Position numbers and translations under genes: made by a program. The notes under the pieces are model-generated. The model ran no database searches and was not told the origin of the DNA. It saw only the letters and a program-made list of their open reading frames with translations. Shown piece after piece: positions 1 through 14,300 of a stretch of DNA of 64,000 nucleotides. Each line of letters opens with the position of its first letter. Position 1 is the stretch's first letter. The stretch comes from Mytilus edulis (taxonomy: Eukaryota > Mollusca > Bivalvia > Mytilida > Mytilidae): contig NC_092345.1 in the NCBI RefSeq assembly GCF_963676685.1, forward strand, positions 79,611,592 to 79,675,591, written 5' to 3'.

Positions 1-3000
1 ACCATCGCAGGTCAGACCAGTTTTCATCAATCAATCTCTCACCTCTGCTCTATGAACCTTTCAATGTTGTTTTATTGTTTGTTTTCATGTTATAGGAGAT
101 ATTACGTCAACTGGTTGCGTATAAAACATGTTTTAATAAAATAAAAATAATGAACTATAAACAGTCAGATGGAGAGAAAGGTAAGTGTGTCTTAAGAAGT
201 ATTTCATTTTAAACAAGTTAATACTGTTTTTCTACTTTTTTTCATCGAAAGATTACAGATATTTGGCATATATTTGGTTTGGCACAAAGTACATGCAATA
301 GCAAGCACTAAATGTATATTAGTAGACTTTCATGTTCGTAAATTAGAACTTGTTTAAAAAGAGGCACAACTATAGGCAGAATATAGGGTCATTGTAACCA
401 GAAGTTGAGTCAGAGACGTATATACAAAAATGTAGCTGAGCTGCATTGGTTTTACAGAAATATTTTCAAACCTCACAATAAGAGTTCCCCTCTACATAAC
501 TGATTATTTTCATTATTGATATTAAACTCACAATATTATTGAGTATTTAGTTTTTCATGTTTGGTGAAGATATAATCATAATTGTCAGTAACTATGATGT
601 GTGAAAGTCCTTAAAGTTTCGTTATTATTTGCGTAGAAGTTGCTCATTGATCAAGCAATATATGTTTCATAGGCATTTTATCCTATCTCGCAAAAAGAAG
701 AACTAATCGATGTTTCTGTTTTTTTCATGTTTTTTTTTTTTGTGTTTTTCAAGCATCACTCAAACTTTTATGATTAAGAAGACAAAAACTCATCTGTTTT
801 TTTAGAGGAATGTTGACGGAAGCCGATTTTCCTTGTTAAATCTGAGATTATTATACTTATTCCAGGTTAAATATACACTCTTCTTGAGCATACACAACTT
901 ATAACAAAACTAATTCTTTGCATTTTTAACTTACTGACTTGACTATCTTAAATTAACAAGCGGCAAATGCCATGTGACAAATTTTTGTGGATTGTTGAAA
1001 CGAATACAGAGAACTTTATGCAATAATATTGAATAAATTTAGATTTGAATTTTATCAAGAGGTCACAGTCACGATAGATGTTCTATGATGTCAGAACTTT
1101 TCATGATTTATATATGATTATAGTTTAGTAGTGGGGATCTTAATATTTCTTTTCAACAATTTAAAATATAAGAGGGCGTGACAAGTAAAATAACAATAAT
1201 ACCGAACTCCGAGGAAAATTCTAAACAGGAGTCTCTAGGCAAATAGCAATCTTGGAAAAGTCCTAGGCAAAATCAAAAGCTTGTACACATAAAACGAATG
1301 GATAACAACTGTAATATTCCTGACTTGGTAAAGGCATTTTCTTATTTAGAAAATTGTTGACTCACACCTGGTTTTATAGCTAGCTAAACCTCTAACTTGT
1401 ATGAGAATTTCATTGTATTGACAACAATGTGTTAACAGAACAAATAGACATAATAGGTAAACTGTAAAAAAAAAAATAGGGGTACATGATCATTTGGACA
1501 GTCTAATGGTGAACTCCAAATGTTTTTTATGACAAGTCAGAACGGCTATTTCATATGTACATATGTATATATATTGTACGGTGATTGAACGGATCATTGC
1601 ACGTATAATAGCGAATTACAAAGTAAATTACTTTTTTAAAGCTACTGGTGTTGTTTTTTTTAAATTGAGTACACTGCTGGATAGAACCCTTTACTTATAA
1701 TTGAATGTGACATTCTGCCGTTGCGATTTTTACTTGGTGAAGGGTACTTCAGGCAGTGTTGGTATCCTTTACACCAGTATTTTGACCAATTGAGTTTAAG
1801 GCAGAATTATCTTGACTGGTTTGTGCAACGAATACGTTCTCTCTGAATTGTTTCCTGTACATACACACAGTTGCTCACAGTAAAGTTGCTAAACCGTGTT
1901 ATTTTACAAAAGTAGTGGTACTTCAGATCAAGGATTTGTATATAAATCCTTGTTCAGATAGTGAAGAAAAGAGTAAAGAAGGCACCTAAGTGGTTTAAGG
2001 GGTCGGGATAAGACTGAACAGTTTCCAAGATGATTAACAATAAGTGTACTTTCATTACAGTGAAACAATAATTAACTGATGTGATTTAAGCAGAGTAGCA
2101 GCAGTTTTGAAGTCTTTGACCAAACAGGGGATTCACAACTCAAGACGAGAACACAACCATGATAAACAACACCTTCCCATCCTATCAAAATGAAAACATT
2201 ACTTGAAGAACCTCATACAGTATCATAATGAACAATAACTCGTATCAATTTCAGTTGGATTTTCGTTAGAAAAAAAATCTGTTATCAAATAGGGGATGTT
2301 AGGCAGGCGATCCACTGCCAGTGTCCGTTCATTAACATGAAAACGTTTTAGATAGGCCAATTTCCAATCGGGAGATTCTATCTGTTTTAGTTGTTTTAGT
2401 TGTAGACCTTTCAGTAGCAAATTGATTTTTATTATATGAATTTGAATTATTTCCCTTTGAACAGAAATTAAAAAAATAATGTATGTCATTTGCTCTCTGA
2501 TTTATTTTGAGTTATTTCCCTTTAAACAGCAATGTAATTAATAAGTACTTCATCAAACATTGAATTATTGAGGTTCCTTATTTGATAGGCTGATTATAAC
2601 AATGGATATTGGTCCATAATAGGTAAATGTCCAGTTTTAAATTTTTCACATTTTGTGTCACAACCTATGCTATAACAAATATTCAATCACAATCCAAATA
2701 AAGATCTTTTTTAAGCTTAACTGTTGTGTCCATACTTGCTCGACTGTTCCAGATTTTACCTCTGCAGGAAAATCCAGTTTTATGTCACTCGAACAGACTT
2801 TTATTTAACAATAGTTTGAGATTTGACACAGTTGTCAGAACATAAATTACGCTGATGACAATTATAATTTCGAATAACTGAGAGTTTGGTTTAAACAAAG
2901 ATTTAATAGTAACATTTGGTTAAATCTTCAAACATGATCAGGTATTTTTTGGATATGCAAAGGGGTTATCAACGAAATACTATTGTTATGCCTATGTTTA

Positions 3001-3026
3001 AAACAACTAGAATGTTTTATTTTCAG
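1..3026. other. Non-coding upstream region
   Basis: I see no convincing coding exon here. The sequence is AT-rich. A diverged family D repeat lies at about 1188-1457, matching copies near 33405 and 38998 by the shared motifs CTCCGAGGAAAATTC and TTCCTGACTTGGTA. An AG acceptor after a pyrimidine run at 3021-3026 precedes the first coding exon at 3041, so at least one 5'UTR exon of that gene probably lies in this stretch, but I could not place it. Confidence 0.5.
1188..1457 (+). repeat. Interspersed repeat family D, copy 1
   Basis: It shares an ordered series of motifs with 33405-33675 and 38998-39155: CTCCGAGGAAAATTC, AAACGAATGGATAACAACTG, TTCCTGACTTGGTA and TTTTATAGCTAGCTAAACCT. No coding capacity is seen. 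The family is defined only from copies in this window. Confidence 0.7.
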
Positions 3027-3040
3027 TATATGGGCATAAA

Positions 3041-3868
3041 ATGGAAAATATAGAAAGTGCAGTAACAATTCTGATAATCATCTGTTCTGTAGTGAAAGGG
3101 AGGGATTTTAATACAGTTGGTAAGATATACTAAATATGAACCACTCTGGCTTCAGTCTAAAAAAAAATAATACTATAGAAAGAACATTCAAACATTGTAA
3201 AACTAGCATTGATCAAAATGAAACAATAAAAATAGTTTCTCTTAAAACTGATAAGTGTGTATATGGATGAACCTCTATGTATTGTACATTACAGCAATTT
3301 GCTAACATATTGTTCAGTCCTATAAATCAAAGTCATTTATATAAATCTGCTATAAATGAATAAGAATTCCTTCCAATCCAACACATTTTTGTTAAAACTT
3401 TCAAATCCATTTTCATTTTCAGAATCATCATTTAATGTTAAAAGAAGTGACTCCACAGAGAATATTCAAGCAACATATAACATTTTGATCTATAATGATC
3501 ATATTCCATCACAAAACTATAGACCTTTTAGAAGCAGACCTATGTTCCCAGAGCAAACTCTTGGTTCTGGAGGATCAACATTTGATTCAAATCTGAGACA
3601 TTCCAGGATTGGTCAGTTTGTTGGCCAGTCAGATTCAAATCTTAAACATTCCAGGATTGGTCAGTTTGATGGCCAATCAGATTTATACAAAGAGGCACAT
3701 GATATAGAGAGAAGAAATCACTATCCATCTTTCTCTTCAAATGTAAACAGTGACCACAGATATCTTGTGAGGAAACCAGCACAAATGTTGTTTAATTTGT
3801 TGAAGAATTACGGTTCTTTTTCTGAATCAGATTTCAGTACGGTTTATAAACAATGGTTTGGTCTGTGA
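3041..3868 (+). CDS. Secreted protein, candidate peptide precursor (2 exons)
   Basis: Exons 3041-3119 and 3423-3868 join in phase 1 (GTTG/gtaag, then ttttcag/AA) to give about 174 aa. Exon 1 encodes a typical signal peptide: a short N-terminus, the hydrophobic core AVTILIIICSVV, then KG-RDF as a plausible cleavage region. A 3' splice site just before the ATG implies an upstream 5'UTR exon. The mature part has dibasic sites (VKRSD, ERRNH, VRKPA) and an imperfect duplicated segment with core HSRIGQF-GQSD, about 22 aa apart. The C-terminus (QWFGL) has no Gly-Lys-Arg amidation signal. There are no cysteines after the signal peptide. Dibasic sites plus an internal repeat fit a neuropeptide or peptide-hormone precursor, but I do not recognise the family. 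An AATAAA lies at 4084-4089. The gene structure is supported by sequence; the function is inference. Confidence 0.65.
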
Positions 3869-5188
3869 AGTGTGTTATTTTTTTCTTCTTGTTTTATTAT
3901 ATGTAATTTTGTGATCTTTTGTATATTAGGTGCATAATAATTCACATAATTAAAACTGTAAAATAATTATAAAATTTCAGAACAAGGATATACCCAAAGT
4001 GAGAAATGATAGTTCAAATAATGGATATAAAACTGACAATCAATCATCAGCTGTACCAATAAGAATCATTTGAGGGATTAGCCAATAAATATATGAAACT
4101 TGCCTAAGTGTATTTTTTTTCAAATCTCTAATAGATAAGATTCTTTTCTAGTATTGATATATCAAGAAATGAAATCCCCATATTTTTTAATTGGTATGAT
4201 GGTGTATAATTCTACTCTTATGTAAAAATTAACCAGTCACTTAAGATTGTACTGAGTTGGGAACCCCCCTTTTTAAAATGGCTGGAATTGCCCCTGTTAG
4301 AACTGAACAAAAGTATGATTTGAATCTCCATGTCACTGAAGCATAACATTTTGGATTTTAAACACAATCACACAAGAGCAATCTGATTGAAAAGCTGTTC
4401 ATGTCTTCACGTTTCTGTCACAAGATAAAGCTTGGTCAATGGATCTGCTTACTTATGAAACCCTTTGTCCACTGCTTGACTGTACAGGGTTTTGATTCTG
4501 TCTGATTACTATCAATACAGTAAAGTCCCATGGTCAAGGTTAGCTTTGTCTGATACAATTGCAATCTTTGTTTTAGAACAACTTTGATTGATTGATTGTT
4601 GGTTGCTTAATGTCCAGTGGCAAATATTTCATGCATATTCAGGACACAAATGTACCTAATTTTTACCTAATTTTTTATTTGGAAATTAATAATTTATATC
4701 CAACAGTATAAACATAAAAGATGTTCTAAGCTAGTATGATCTTTCTCAGGTATCAAAGTTATAATAACTGATAAAGGTTTCAGCTCACATGATTTTCTCC
4801 CAACCAAAACATTTTCACAAATCAATATAATCTAAGCATGAACACTATCAGCTCTTATATCCATCTGATTCAAATCAAATCAATTTCACAAATTTACATC
4901 CTCATGACCTAACACTACTATTTCATTTATCCATCACATCTGAATAAAAGTCCACAAATGACTTACACCTTTATGTAGACACCAGCCATTCATTTTTTGC
5001 GGGGAAAGGCATATATTAATTTTTAAATACCAAGTAAAGTATCTAATTCTGAATTTCTTGAAAATCAATAAAAACAATTTCAAATGAAAAAAATATTTTC
5101 TTGCATTTCCTTTGATAATTATGTGAAAAAAGTTTATTTTAAATAGCATTAACAAATTTGTAATGCTTAGAAGGAAAACAAACTATGT
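3869..5188. other. Intergenic region, little structure
   Basis: This is AT-rich sequence between two genes. A possible polyadenylation signal AATAAA is at 4084-4089, downstream of the secreted-protein stop codon. A short remnant of the CAGTGGCGGATCC MITE 3' end lies at about 4262-4297. No coding signal is seen. Confidence 0.5.
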
Positions 5189-5290
5189 CAGTGGCGGATC
5201 CAGGGGGGGTTCCGGGGGTGCGCACCCCCCCTTTATTTTTGCCGATCAATGCATTTGTATCGGGAGATATGTTTTGCACCCCCCCTTTCA
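5189..5290 (+). mobile_element. CAGTGGCGGATCC MITE, truncated copy
   Basis: It begins with CAGTGGCGGATCCAGG, the terminal repeat of the better-preserved copies at 34755-34906 and 47302-47441, and shares the internal CCGATCAATGCATTTG with the latter. The distal terminus is missing. The reverse strand at 5232-5237 supplies AATAAA about 80 bp after the TRUB2 stop codon, so this insertion may provide that gene's polyadenylation signal. Confidence 0.65.
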
Positions 5291-5319
5291 CAATTTAATT
5301 ATTATACCATAAAAATGTA

Positions 5320-8300
5320 TTATGACAAATTGTTTACTTTTTGAAGTGTGTGACTCTCTAAATCACATTTCTCAATGAGAGATTTCTGACTAATTTCACT
5401 CGAAAAACTTTGAGGTAATAGTTTCACATCGTCACTGGACTGTTCAATATTAAAATCAGAAACAAGTTTATCAGGTTTTGTATATTCCTCACAAAGTTTT
5501 ATATTATCCAGAATAGATTCTAACTTCCAGTCTTTCCGTAATAATGCACTTTCCACAGTGAAATGTCCATGCCTGATACGGCGTACCTGTGGACATACAG
5601 CTGAGGATTTCAATCTTAGTCCAAGATCATGAATTATCTTGCTGAGGTACACACTTTCTTCATTTATGGCATGGATTTCTGTTAAAAAAAAAAAAAAATC
5701 ATTATAGAGTACATTCTATTGAGATATTCACCTTGCATATATTTCTAAATATTTCACTTATTTCTAGGAATCTATATAGGTCCACATAGCGTCATGTTAT
5801 TTCACACATTTAAAAGGGGTCAAATACATTTAACTATAACATAATATTTCTACACTATAGGGAAATGTCTTTGAGGATGCCTAAATGTGAAAAGAGGCTA
5901 CAAGGTTACAGCATGGTCAAAGTGCCAGAACTCCTACATATGTTGCTGTGTAACATATTCATTTTTCGTTTATTATCGTAAATAATACAATTTTTTGTTT
6001 GATTTGTTTTACGTTTGTAATTTCGGGGGCCTTTTACAGCTGACTATGGTATAGGCTTTGCTTATTGTTGAAGGCTAAATGGTGATCTATACTTGTTAAT
6101 TTCTTTGTCATTTAGTCTTTTGTTGAAAGGTGTCTCATTGGCAATCATACCACATCTTCCTATTTTAATACATTTCAATGTACAATTAACTGTAAAATCT
6201 TGGGAGGAAACCCTTATTTGGTATATATATCAAACGTTAATATCATAATGAAAATGTGTATTAACTTTAAAGTTGGTGTTTCCTAATTTCATGGTAGACT
6301 ATCTTATGAAAAACTTTAACCTAATATAAAAAAGAAGATGTGGTATGATTGCCAATGTGACAACTGTCCACAAGGGACCAAAATGACACAGACATTAACA
6401 ACTATAGGTCACCGTACGGCCTTCAACAATGAGCAAAGCCCATACCGCATAGTCAGCTATAAAAGGCCTCGATAAGACAATGTAAAACAATTCAAACGAG
6501 AAAACTAACAGCCTTATTTATATAAAACTAGAGGCTCTAAAGAGCCTGTGTCGCTCACCTTGGTCTATGTGCATATTAAACAAAGGACACAAATGGATTC
6601 ATGACAAAATTGTATTTTGGTGATTGTGATGTGTTTGAAGTTCTTACTTTACTGAATGATTTTGCTTCTTACAATTATATCTATAATGAACTTTGCCCAT
6701 TAGTAACAGAGAACTATATTTGGTAAAAATTTACATAAATTTACCAAATTAATGAAAATTGATAAAAATTGACTATAAAGGGCAATAACTCCTTAAGGGG
6801 TCAATTGACCATTTAGGTCATGTTGACTTATTTGTAGATCTTACTTTGCTGAACATTATTGCTGTTTACAGTTTATCGCTATCTATAATAGTATTCAAGA
6901 TAACCAAAAACAGCAAAATTTCTTTAAAAATTACCAATTGGAGGGCAGCAACCCAACAACCAGTTGTCCAATTCATCTGAAAAATTCAGGGCAGATAGAT
7001 ATTGACTTGATTAACAATTTAACTTCTTGTCAGATTTGCTCTAGATGCTTTGGTTTCATAGTTATAAGCCAGAAACTGCATTTTACCCCTATGTTCTATT
7101 TTTAGCCGTGGCGGCCATCTTGGTTGAATGGCCAGGTCATCGGACACATTTTTCAAACTAGATACCCCAAAGATGATTGTGGCCTAGTTGTTTCAGTGGA
7201 GATTTTGTAAAAGATTACTTAGATTTATGAAAAATGGTTAAAAATTGACTATAAAGGGCAATAACTCCTAAAGGGGTCAACTGACCATTTTGGTCATGTT
7301 GACTTATTTGTAGATCTTACTTTGCTGAACATTATTGCTGTTTACAATTTATCTCTATCTATAATAATATTCAAGATAATAACAAAAAACAGCAAAATTT
7401 CCTCAAAATTACCAATTCAGGGGCAGCAACCCAACAACCGATTGACCGATTCATCTGAAAATTTCAGGGCAGATAGATCTTGACCTGATAAACATTTATA
7501 TCCCCATGTCAGATTTCCTCAAAATGCTTTGATTTTTGAGTTATAAGCCAAAAACTGCATTTTACCCCTATGTTCTATTTTTAGCGGTGGCGGCCATCTT
7601 GGTTGGTTGACCAGGTCACGCCACACATTTTTTAAACAAGAGACCCCAAAGATGATTGTGGCCAAGTTTGAATTAATTTGGCCCAGTAGTTTCAGAGGAG
7701 AAGCTTTTTGTAAAAGATTACTTTAATTTACGAAAAATGGTTAAAAATTGACTATAAAGGGCAATAACTCCTAAACGGGTCAACTGACCATTTTGGTCAT
7801 GTTGACTTATTTGTAGATCTTACTTTGCTGAACATTATTGCTGTTTACAGTTTATCTCTATCTATAATAATATTCAAGATAATAACCAAAAACAGCAAAA
7901 TTTCCTCAAAATTACCAATTCAGGGGCAGCAACCCAACAACCCATTGACCGATTCATCTGAAAATTTCAGGGAAGATAGATCTTGACCTGATAAACATTT
8001 TTATCCCATGTCAGATTTCCTCAAAATGCTTTGGTTTTTGAGTTATAAGCCAAAAACTGCATTTTACCCCTATGTTCTATTTTTAGCGGTGGCGGCCATC
8101 TTGGTTGGTTGACCAGGTCACGCCACACATTTTTTAAACTAGATACCCCAAAGATGATTGTGGCCAAGTTTGAATTAATTTGGCCCAGTAGTTTCAGAGT
8201 AGAAGATTTTTGTAAAAGATAACTTTAATTTACGAAAAATGGTTAAAAATTGACTATAAAGGGCAATAACTCCTAAAGGGGTCAACTGACCATTTTGGTC

Positions 8301-11300
8301 ATGTTGACTTATTTGTAGATCTTACTTTGCTGAACATTATTGCTGTTTACAGTTTATCTCTATCTATAATAATATTCAAGATAATAACCAAAAACAGCAA
8401 AATTTCCTCAAAATTACCAATTCAGGGGCAGCAACCCAACAACCGATTGACCGATTCATCTGAAAATTTCAGGGCAGATAGATCTTGACCTGATAAACAT
8501 TTTTACCCCCATGTCAGATTTGCTCTAAATGCTTTGGTTTTTGAGTTATAAGCCAAAAACTGCATTTTACCCCTATGTTCTATTTTTAGCCGTGGCGGCC
8601 ATCTTGGTTGGTTGACCGGGTCACGCCACACATTTTTTAAACTAGATACCCCAATGATGATTGTGGCCAAGTTTGGTTTGATTTGGCCCAGTAGTTTCAG
8701 AGGAGAAGATTTTTGTAAAAGTTAACGACGACGACGACGACGGACGACGGACGACGGACGCCGGACGACGGACGCCGGACGCCAAGTGATGAGAAAAGCT
8801 CACTTGGCCCTTCGGGCCAGGTGAGCTAAAAATGAACAAAAAACAAATATATAACACATAAACAAATGACAACCACTGAATTACAGGCTCCTGACTTGGG
8901 ACAGGCACATACATAAATAATGTGGCCAGGTTAAACATACATGCTACCAATTTCCATGTCCAGTGAACCACTTAATCTGATAACCATGTGTACTATGTTT
9001 TAAGTTTACTTGAACTTCACGGTACACTATCTTGATCTATAACTTTAACATGATAAGGCCAAAAAGACTTACACACAATGCCCAACTTCTTTCATGGGTG
9101 GGGCATACACAAATAAAAAAATCTTTTAGTTCAATAACTCCTACACAAATTGTCAAATCTAAATGATGGTACTGTACAGTTACAAATAATCCATTCCTAA
9201 GAATGAAAACTTTCAGAAAAATAAATCAGCCTCAACAGGCAGGTTGCATTGAATGGTAAACAAAGACAATGGCATATAATGATAATTATACGGCATCATA
9301 AAATGTAATTGGAGAAAAACCTTTATACTGATTCATAATAAAAGGTACCAAACCTCAATAGATTTGCATACTTTAGGTATTTTCAATGATATGGGTTGTA
9401 GCTGCATGAGATAACCAATATTTGACATATGGAAGGAATTTTAAATTTTAATCTTAATTCATATGTGTACCTGACCATATTTACCATTTTAAATGAAAAT
9501 TCTCACAAACGTTTGTCAATTTCTACAAAAATCAATAGATTTTGAACACTGAAAATCAATAGACTTCATTTTTCTTGAAATCATAGCACAAAAAATAAAC
9601 AAAAAGATTAAAGTCTAATACTAACCTAGTGTGATATCGGGAAGATCAAAATGTATACACTTGACACCATAGATCATAGGTGGTGTATCACTAGTGTCTG
9701 GTCTTACTAATCCTCTACATGCCATCTGATAGGCCTCGTTACTCTGTGGATGGACACCTGCATATCTATATTTAAAAAGATTATCAATAATATAGCAAGA
9801 GTAAACTCACTGAAATGTCTTGCCTGTTTTACTAATCATTGAATTTATGTTGACGTTTTGTAATATGAATGTTTTACTACAAGTATCCCATAAACTTAAA
9901 ATTATCAATGTTCAATGAAAATGATGTTTACAACAGAAGTTCCAGGCAGATATGTTCACCTTACAATCATTCCATACACCAAATACAGAAGACCTATCAC
10001 AATTAGTACCTGTAAAACAGACCAAACAACAAAAAATTTAACATTGATCAATGAAACAATATGGTCAAGGTCATATGAACACTGCTAGGCCTAAATTAAT
10101 ATATTGTTTGTTTCCCCAAGCCCGACCCTGCCAAGCCAGGTGTGGCTAGGTAGGTAGGGAAATGATATTATTTTTTCCAAAAAGCTTGAATGTTATCGGA
10201 AGATCCGGCAATCCTGAAATTCCAAAATGAATAAAATAATACTTGACTTTGTTTTGACAATAAAATTTTATGAGTAGCACCATTTTTGCAGGGTCGGTCG
10301 AGATTGGGGAAACAAACAATATTTTATTTTAGGCCCTAGACAGACATGTAAACCTTACAATATTCCATTCACAAAATGTAGTTTACCTATAGCTTATAGT
10401 ATTTGATAAATTGACAAAATTATGAAAACTTGTCATTGACCAATGAACCATGAAAATGAGGTCAAGGTCATTTGAACCCTGCAAGACAGACTTACAAGTT
10501 CACCATACAATGATTCCATATACCAAATATAGTAAACCAATTTCTTATAGAATACACACGAAATATAGACCAAATTTCCATGAAATAAACATTGTCAGAC
10601 ATGTACACTTTAATATCATTCCATACAAGTATAGCTGACTGAATGCTTAGTTTATGAGATACAGACTTAATCCTTGAATTATGTTCATGAAATTAGAGGT
10701 CAAGGTCAGATGAACCCTACCTGACTGTCATGTAGATGTTGCAAGCACACATATACCAAATATAGTTAACCTATTAATAGGAGTATTTCACTCAACAACA
10801 AAAATGAAATTTGTTTTCAAGCAGTCACTGAACCATTAAAACAAATTGTGTTGGACAATGGGCATATTATGGATGTAAACTTCGTAACATATGGTATCTG
10901 TATACAAGGTATGACGCATCCAAGTCTTCTGCCTTCTGAAAAATAAAAATTTAAATCAAATAGTTTACTCCTTTGATGCCACTGGATTGTTATACCTCTG
11001 TTTCAGATTCTGCAACATTCAAACTATAAAACATGATAATACTAACCCTTGGCATGCTGAATTGTTCCAAGAAATTGTTTAAATTTTTGGTATTTGCAAA
11101 AATTTGCAAATTATATGCAAATGAGCTGTACCCTGATGCTGATGGATATTGATTTCATTAAATCTAAGATAGGGGATCACAGGGTGGGATGATTAGGGTG
11201 AGGAGGCGGGGAAGGGTGGACAAGAATTTGCCCAAAAGTCGTTCCTCACATTTTTTCTTTCTTTTTCTCGACCTGGACGTACGAGAGATGCTAATTGATG

Positions 11301-14300
11301 TATCCAACTGTAGTTTACATGTATAGTGGACCCCAGTGAACACATTTATTACAACAGTTGTTAAGTCGGAGTGAAACTGATTTGGGTTCATCTGTTCTTT
11401 AAGAATGTCATTTGCACCAAAATTCATAAAATTTTCGATTTTTTCAGATTTTGAACTTGAACTGGACTTGCAAATAGAAGTAGCCGTTTCCTTGGTGAAT
11501 TTTTATAATAAACACAATCAGTAGTTATACTATCAGGTTTACCCTATTTGTCAAGGTTTTAGTCCTGATAACTCCGTATTTCAGACCTCGAAGGTATAAA
11601 GCCCACCAAAAACATTTTTGTCCGATTTCAATTTTTGAAGTTTGTATTTTAAGGCTTTTCTTTATTAAAGCCATTGCTAGTCAATATTTGATCAAAAACA
11701 AAAATCAATTCAAGTATCCCTACTTGGTCAAACACGAACAACAATTTATCAATCTATCATTGGTCAAACACAAACTACACTCTCATTGGTCAAAAACAAA
11801 CTAAGCTCTCATTGGTCAAACACAAAATAAGCTCTCATTGGTCAAACACCAACAACATTCTCATTGGTCAAACACAAACAAAAATTTAACAATATCTCAT
11901 TGGTCAAATACGAACAACAATTCAACAATTTTCTTTTTGGGGTTTGTGCCATGCTTATTTTTCATGTTTTACCTTTGTTGGTATCTCTTTTTTGGATAAC
12001 AGTTAATGTGATAAATAGAAAGATAAATTTTTGTTTCGTAATGATCAAGATATTTACTTACTCAAATAATTGTTTTTGATGATTTGCCTGGATAGATGCA
12101 CAAACTTTATCCACCAGTACCTTGTTTATATGATCTGAAGAAAACAGATAAATGTTTTAAAAGCTGTGAGGAGCTATATATGATCAACAGTATCATTAAA
12201 AGCAGTTTGATGTTAATTCCATAATATAAGAGAGGAAAAGGATTGTACACAAAATATCAACTTTCTATCTGTAAAGAGTGAGTGAAAAGATTACAGATAC
12301 CCCTTCCCCCCTTAAATGTAATATCTTAATGCATTCATATAATATGAAAGTTAAGTCAAGAACAATGAACATATGCCAAAGGAAAAAACATCTGTTATCC
12401 AAGATAAGAAGTTTCTTTACAACTACAAGATATTAATTAAAAGAATTCTGTGTAATAGTTATCTGATATTTTACGATTCGGGATTGACTGATTGATTGAA
12501 GGTGTTTAACACCACTTGAGTACTACTTGCATTATTGTTGGGGTTATTTTTATAAGTGGAGGAAGGCAGAGTGCCAGGAGAGAATCCCAAACCTCGCAAG
12601 CTTAACTGAAAACCCTAGTCAATTAAGATTTTTTGGGGACTTCCTGGGGAAGTTGAAGAAGTGAAAGAGCAGAGAATATTTTACCATCTGACATGACTGA
12701 TTCCATATTCAAAGTACAGGATTTCACATAAACATAAGGAAAATTTAATTATGTATGTATACAGAAATTTTAACAATGTAATTTAAAGTCTTTTAAAAAG
12801 TATCTTGAAATGTTTGAAAGACATTAATAAACTTTGATTTCCCTTTAGCTTGTCCTAATTAACACATACAATCTTCTGTTTATGTGTGAAGAAATTCTAT
12901 CATTTCTCATAGTAAGCTTCTCATTTTCAAGTTTCTTTATGAGTAAAAGTTATATTAATTACATGTATATAAAATTGATATATCAAAATTTTAAACAAAC
13001 AGACTTTCTATAAATCTCAAATGAAATACATACGAAATGTTGTCCTTTCAATGAGTGGTCCATCTGGAGAAAAGTCGTGTGTACAATAACCAAATCTTCC
13101 TTTCACATGGTAAACCTATAGAAAAAAATTAAGAACCTTGTGAGCAAGCTCACATACCCCAATACCCCATATTGTCACTGTGGAATAATGATTCATAAGT
13201 TCAAAGACTACGGGTAATAACAAAAGTCAACTGATAAAAATTCTTGTGGATATTTTCTCCATATTATGTTCTTCTTATAAACAAATTCTGTTTTCTTCTC
13301 CATTATAACTGAAACCAGGTAAATTCATCACAGTTATTTTTCTTATCTGTGCTAACTTCAAATCACTTCAAATTTTTCTTATCTGAACACTTCCACAATT
13401 GTCCCTTCAATTTTTAAATTGGTTATGAAATATTATAATAATTTGAACAATTTTCAAGTGCAATTTATAATTAAGCCCAAATATTGAATGTTAGCCTTCT
13501 ACTGACTGCCCTTGAAAACTGGACATACTCAAATTATTATGTTAAATTTTGCAAAAAGATCTATTTCAAGAGTTTGCATAATGCTCATATAAATTGGTTT
13601 TCTGACAAAACAAGATGTACCATGAGCTAGAAAATAAATTATACACCAGCTTAATTATTCTGTAAACAGGAAGTTGATAAATAATGTATGTAAAATCCTT
13701 TCACACAGTAAAGTATGCCCAAATTTTTTTAGTACCAAAAATTAGGAAAGTTCAGACAATCCAATAAAAATTTCACATCTGTCATCTTTTACATCATAAT
13801 ACTTCATATGATAAAGTTTTGTTATACCTGGCAGTTTAGAGCTATGTACTATATATACCATGGTTCTTACGAGTTAACATATTTAAACAAACGAATCCGA
13901 AGGATGAGTTTGTTTAAATATGTTAATGAGTAAGACACATGGTGTATAAAATTTGTAATATAAATAAAATGATTGACAGCTTGAAGACCTTGAACTTTTA
14001 TTGGAAATTGATCACGTTACAGTTTTATCCAATAAAATAGAAGCTCGCATAAGTCACTTTTGCGCCTTTTGCTTGTATGCCATTAATTTAATAGAGCCCC
14101 GTAATTTGTAGAAAGTAAAGAAAATGTCGGATTTTCTCGGATTTTTAGTTTTGTGCCCCGTGTATACACAGGTAATTTCATTATATCATCAAAGTGAACA
14201 AAAATGTCGGATTCTGCGACAAGGATAAAATAATTATTAATAATAATAATAATTTTTATTTGCAAAATACACCCATATGGGTCAAGCAAACACAAATACA

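Noticed and set aside
2223-2489. Minus-strand 88-codon frame with a protein-like C-terminal half
   Set aside because: No splice partners or recognisable family; the N-terminal half is AT-rich low complexity. It could be a gene relic but cannot be supported.
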